Shown here: in pieces, positions 51,201-57,200 of the stretch
Layout of the letters: every line of letters begins with the position of its first letter
How positions within the stretch are numbered: position 1 is the first letter of the stretch
Assembly (NCBI GenBank): GCA_032158295.1
Contig: CM063246.1
Coordinates: 5,547,491 to 5,611,490, forward strand
Reading direction: 5' to 3'
Length of the DNA: 64,000 nucleotides
Origin: Pycnopodia helianthoides
Taxonomy: Eukaryota > Echinodermata > Asteroidea > Forcipulatida > Asteriidae
Position numbers and translations under genes: made by a program
The notes under the pieces: generated by a model
Database searches by the model: none
Told to the model about the DNA's origin: nothing
What the model saw: only the letters and a program-made list of their open reading frames with translations

Positions 51201-54200
51201 TATCGGCACTTTCAAATGCTCTTCTAAGAGATGCATCATTACTGCACTGAAACGACGGTGTGTTTGTCGAGCCTTGTTCTCAGTTAAACTTTACTACGTT
51301 TATCCGAAGGTCAAATAGCATGCCTGATTAAGACAGGTTCTGTAAGTCGGATCAGTCAGTGGGATGCAGTGCCCTAACTCATTTACACAACACATCTTTC
51401 CATCCACCAGACATGTTAACATGATTCCATATTTGTAGATTCATTTTTGTTCTTTCTGTCATACCGTTTCTGTTTGCTCTCGTCTCCGCTCTCTCCCCCA
51501 AGAAAAAACTTGCAAAATTTCTCATCTGTCTCACGAGCGCTCATTATAAGCTGCCCCCTCCACCCGCTCCGCCAGGAATTATGTCATGTGACTGGGCAGA
51601 AAGTGGCACAATTTTATGTCAGGTGCAATGATAATGTCAAGCCGATGATTGTGCTGCCTTCTAGCCTTTAAGTCAAGACACTCGTTGCAAGCTGGGTGGC
51701 GCCACCGTCCTGAACACAAAAAAAAAATACCTGTGCGATGCAGTGGCGCAATTCTTTTTTTTCGTTTTTCGTGGTGGTGGCGCTGTGCATGATGTATACC
51801 GTGCGGGTTGCTGCAAGCGCGGTTTAGCGCGAGCGCCTGTTGCAACAAGTGCGGGTTGCTGCGATCGTCTTGACTAAAGGCTAGTTGTCTTCAAGCTTAC
51901 AGATTGGTCTGTCAATTCTACTAAAGTTACATGTAGTGTTTTATATTGTATAACAATTTCAAATGTTTAGATACATCATTATCGCTATGAAGAGAAGCCA
52001 TTTCATGAGATTCATAAACTTTTGAGTTTTCCTCCCATCCACCCCTCCTTCCACAAAAAAAAAATAACAAAAAGATAAAAAGAGGAACTCTTGAAGTGTT
52101 ATTGCTAAGAGATTAAACTTTCTGATTAATTATCTAATGAACTTGTTTTTTTAAACTTATTTTACTTATTTTATTTTTTTGTCTGCCACTCGTTTTGTAT
52201 TATTTGTTGCTGTTAGTTTGTTTTCCGTTTGATTTAGTTAGTATTTGTAGATATTAACCAACAGCAGGTGAAATGATCCAGTCATCCCAATCATTAAAAC
52301 AAAGTTTAAAAGCAATCAACAAATTACATGTGTACATTTTTTTATTATGAAAAGTTACTTTTATGATTTTGGATATGACCCGTCAAGATGTTTGCCAGGA
52401 TTTAGAAGTGGGGTGTCAAAATTTGATGAGAATTTACAAATTGTGCCGAACAGTCGAAGGTTACCAGCCAAAATACCAAGGCACATGTACAATTTGTGAC
52501 TGGTATCCTGCTTATTCTCGCAATAATAGAAAATTGTTATGTAATATTTTCTGCTTTAGCAGCACTATGAAACTGGGCCCTGGTTGGCTTATGGTTCAGT
52601 TCAGAAATCCCACTTTTTTCAGGGAGAAATCATTAAATGGTTTGTCTGAAAAAGAGAGAAAACCATTATCTGTCTCCCCATGCCAAGCCTTAAATTCCAC
52701 TTTGAGATCCAAATTAGAAATAACTACTGATCCCATCCACCTGACGTGGTCATCTCATCACAATAGTTTTTGGTTGCACCATTTTGGGAGTCAGTTTCTC
52801 CATGTGGTATAGACCAACCCGTACGCGCAAGTGCTGCAAAGCGCGCTGCCATTGCTCAATGCTGGGGCGCAAGGTTTTGTACACAAAACCATGGAAAAAC
52901 AGTCGTCTTTTTAACTTTTTATGCCAATTAGGTGTGTTGCTCAATGATTTACACAAATTCCCTGACAGGACAGCATGACATAACAAAGTATAGAACATTG
53001 ATCATGAATATTTGCAGCTAAACAGAAACTGAATCTTGAAAACGGCGCAGACAATAGGTGAGGTTAAGTGTGATGCTACATGGAAACTGCACTGTCTGGT
53101 ATAAAATGTGTTACATCATCAGCAAGGTTTCTTAGACAGAGTTTCAGTATTCACGTTCTGTTAATTTCAAAAATTCAGTCAGTATTCTTTACATCGTTTT
53201 GTCAAGCTGTCCTGTCAGATAAATTTTGTAAATCGTTGAGAAAGACAACTAATTCACATAGAAAGTTAAAAAGACAACGGTTTTTCTATGTCTTTGTGTA
53301 CAAAACCTTGCGCTGCCGGCATCCCAGCAATGGCGGCGCGGCCAGCAGCACTTGCGCGTACGGGCTTAAAAAAGATCGGTCTATACTGTGTAGTGCGCAT
53401 TCATCTCTACTGCATGCAAACTCATTCCCAAAATGGCAGACCATTGGTAGATAGCAGCTTTATGTGAAGTCATCTATAGAGTTCATATTCACATCTCACA
53501 ATGGAATGAAGTGAATGGAATACACTGTTGTTGTGATACGATGACACTTACACTTTGTCACCGAAATGCAAAACACGATTTTCTCTTGCACTTCAACTCT
53601 AGTGAATGCAGCAATGCTCGTGAATGCAGCAATGCTCGACTTATTTCTTCCAATTGACTATCACTCTTCTGTTTTCTATGGTTGTGCAGAATGCAGAGTG
53701 TATGTCTTCCAGAATTGTAGCACACAAAACACGAAGATTTAAAACAGTAAAAAACCTGAAGCATCTCAATTCACAAAATAGACACATATTGTTTCCTGCT
53801 CTGTGCCTGTCTCTGCTCACAAAACTCTTTGAATATATCTTCTTAAACTTTCTGACAAGTTTCTTTTTCTCCTTGTGTAGAGTTTTACTCTTTCACTCTT
53901 CAAGCCATTAGTTGCTGTCACGCTAACGGTGCATATTTGACAATATTTACCCTAAAGTATTAATATCGTTCTTTTTTATTTTTCAGAAATGATGACTGGA
54001 AAGCAATTCAGTAAGTATAGTTTGTTTGACTTCAAATGGAGAATATGGATGTGCAATAATTGTGGCATCATTGGCTGTATTGAATTTGTTTTTCTGCAAA
54101 AAATAGTTAACGGCCTGACGTTTCGACCCTAACAAAGTCTTTCTCGAAGGCTCTTTCATTTGAGCCTTTCAGGAAGACTCTACGGGTGGAAACGTCAGGA

Positions 54201-57200
54201 CATTAACTATTTTTTTGCAATTATACTTCAGGTCCTTTTGGTTGGTAAGCAGTTTGCAACAGCTAATTCTATTTTCTAATTTGTTTTTTCTCTTGAGTAT
54301 AGAATTTTAGTTTTCACTCGTCAAGCCACACATGCTGTCATGCTAATTCTGTACATTTGAAATATCACCAAATGTAAACAAGTAGTCGCGAAGCTCGGTT
54401 TTCGATTGGCTACCAAATTCTACCAAAACTTTCATGCAATATGTAATGGGAAGTTGAAGTCACTGACGGCCAGCCTCGCTACCATGGGCAGCGCGCCGTA
54501 TCGATACCTCCCGTCACTAACCCCAGGAAGGGAAGCACTGAAAAACATTGCTGATTGGTCAACCAAAAGTGACTGCTCTGCGCGCACGTTTGTCAAAAAA
54601 TGTAATCGCTTTTTGGATGCTTAGCACAAACGTGTCCAAATGCAAGTATTTTGACCCAATCTACTTCAAATGAATCATATTTTTACACGGTCACCCTAAA
54701 CTGCATAGAGTTAGACATATCAAAAGATCAAAGAAGAATGAGAGGGGACCAGTTGCTCTTTGACTTGATGCCTCTTTTGATCACACACTCTGCGTACATC
54801 TTTAACACAGAATGAATCAACCACAGGACTGATTCAAATATCCAATATTTTTGGATATTTCAAAGTCACACTTCCAGGGGTTATGATCGAGCAGGACATT
54901 CTGAGAAAAAAATGATGCACCAAGATCGTACACCACTGGGAACAAGGTTGTTACTATACGATACTTTGCACTTATCATGAACTGCATATTTAGCAATTAA
55001 ACCATGTAAAATGAGGCTCATATAAACATAGAACTTTGGCTTCTTCTTTTTTATCTTCAAAAAACTACATGCTGTTATTAATTTTACTATTTCCTACTAT
55101 TTGTTTCATAACTTGTTATAGAAATTTGTCATTTCTGTCATTATGAAGGACAAGTTTCAACCTCTCAAGAAACCATTCTGATACCTGTAGAGAATATAAT
55201 GTAATGGATTGATGTATTATTTCTCACAGCATCACCTCCTCGCATCAGACTGATGGCCCTGGCAGAGGGCTCTCCTTCAGTGAAAAGACACCATTCCATC
55301 ATGAGCTCCTTCCGCGAAATCCGAAACACATTCCGGATGTGGGGATCGGCAGAAAATCTCGATCACCCTGATGATCACAAACAAGCACCGCTGTCCAAAC
55401 CAAAGAACCACTTTACTGGCATTGACTACGTAAGATAACCCCCACCCCTCACTCCCCAACCCAACCAAACACCACCCGACCCCCCACCCCTACAAAAGAT
55501 AACCCCCACCCCTCACTCCCCAACCCAACCAAACACCACCCGACCCCCCACCCCTACAAAAGATAACCCCACCCCCCACCACCCCACCACCCACCACCCC
55601 ACCACCCCACCACCCCCGACACCCCCACCACCCCCACAACCCCCACAAAGAAAAAATGACCAGAGCAGGAATTGAACCTGTGACCTACGGGTTAACGTGC
55701 CAGCACTCTACCAACTGAGCTATCGAGCCCTGTTGTGGCCAGTCTCCCTATTTTGTCAATATCTTTGTCCGTGGGTGCCAGTCAGAAGCCATTTAACCCA
55801 TAACTGCCGTGTAGCCAGGGATCACACCCAACGATACAACCTGGGAAGCGGCAGCAGAGGGATATTGACAAAATAGGTAGACCGACAACATTAGGGCGAG
55901 ATAGCTCAGTTGGTAGAGTGCCGGCACGTTAATCTGGATGTGGCATGTTCAAATCCTGCTCTAGTCAGGTTTTCTTTGTTCAACCCAAAATTATCTAAAA
56001 TGTACTCAGTCAGTTTCCCTTGTGGTTCATTACTCATTATATTAGTTGGTTTTGGGGCTGATTTTGCAGTGTTGGGTTGATGTTGTGTGCATCTAACATG
56101 GGGGATAGATGGTTGGTTCATGGAGGTAGAAATTAGCACTTTGTATTTTAACTCCCAATACTCACATTACTTCAGTTGCATTCTGTTTCCTCAAAATGGA
56201 TTATCATAAACAACATAAACAGACTGGATACGCAACTTTTACCAGTTCAAACAGCCAAGCTGAGGACTCTGCATGGTTTTAATTTATTCTTTTGGTGGGG
56301 GGAATTTGTTTCTCATGAAAGCAAAGTCATGCTGAACTGGGTTTGCAAAGAATAATTTGACATCCCCCAAAAAAGACTCTAGCGCAACGAGCTCGCACAA
56401 TTTGGAAGTACGTGAAGATGTGCAAGGTCTTTGTACTGAGTGACGTCGGTAATGTTAAATATCTTGTTACAATCTTGTTTATAAATGAACCCCCGTTTGA
56501 TGGTGACACTCATGGAAGAAAACTTACCTCAAGCTTCAATACATGTTAAATTTACGTCAGGGATAAAGAATATTACTTGGTTTTACCCATACACGGATGT
56601 GTAAAGCACTGTATACTCAGCACTTTCCTGGCATATTACTTGGGTAGGATTTGAACCCACAACCTTTGCCATTTTAGAGCAGATGTTTTATCACCAGACA
56701 TCCAAGATTGCCTGTAGCTAGAAGCAGTTCAAATCCTATATTTTAGCAGCGGGTACCGCAATAATTTAATAGATGTCACAGAACTTGGGAAAGTACCAAG
56801 TATCAATGCTTAACACATTAGTGTAAGGGTGGAACCCAATAATATTCTTTATCCTGAATCAAATTTAACATATATTAATTTGTTGCAGTGCTGATAATAC
56901 AGGGATTTACACATATTGGTTTATAGGTGAAACCAAATAATATTACTTCAAGTTGATTTCACAGTTGAAGTATTTTTGTTTGATGTTACAGATAGCAACT
57001 AGCTTCTGTTAAACATAAAAGATTATGTAACAAAGTCAGGAATACAACTTTTCAGTGGATCAGCTGATTTCTTTTCTTTGTTAATATATTGACATAATAG
57101 AGAGACTGCCAACAGTAGGGCTAGATAGCTCAGTTGGTAGATTGCGGCACGTTAATCCAGAGGTTGCAGGTTCAAACCCAGCTCTAGTTAATTTGTCTGT

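Larger units (their letters stand above)
41956..52454. other. Large intron of the long form; repeats only
   Basis: Intron 38788-53986 is 15.2 kb. Outside the listed elements I see AT-rich sequence without a convincing exon. A C-rich stretch at 51487-51590 gives a short Pro-rich frame with no usable donor. Confidence 0.5.
53876..54373. repeat. Duplicated intron block flanking the candidate microexon
   Basis: 53876-53955 (AGAGTTTTACTCTTTCACTC, TTCAAGCCATTAG, TGCTGTCACGCTAA) resembles 54297-54373 (AGAATTTTAGTTTTCACTCG, TCAAGCCACACATGCTGTCA, TGCTAATTCTGTACATTTGA). The microexon lies between them. Confidence 0.5.

Noticed and set aside
51487..51612. Pro-rich frame ([12 protein letters not shown]) after a pyrimidine tract
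   Set aside because: No plausible donor, frame closes quickly and the phase does not help the neighbouring exons.
57117..57190. Possible functional tRNA gene
   Set aside because: Arms are mismatched and the same sequence recurs with a SINE body and tail, so it is a retroposon head.
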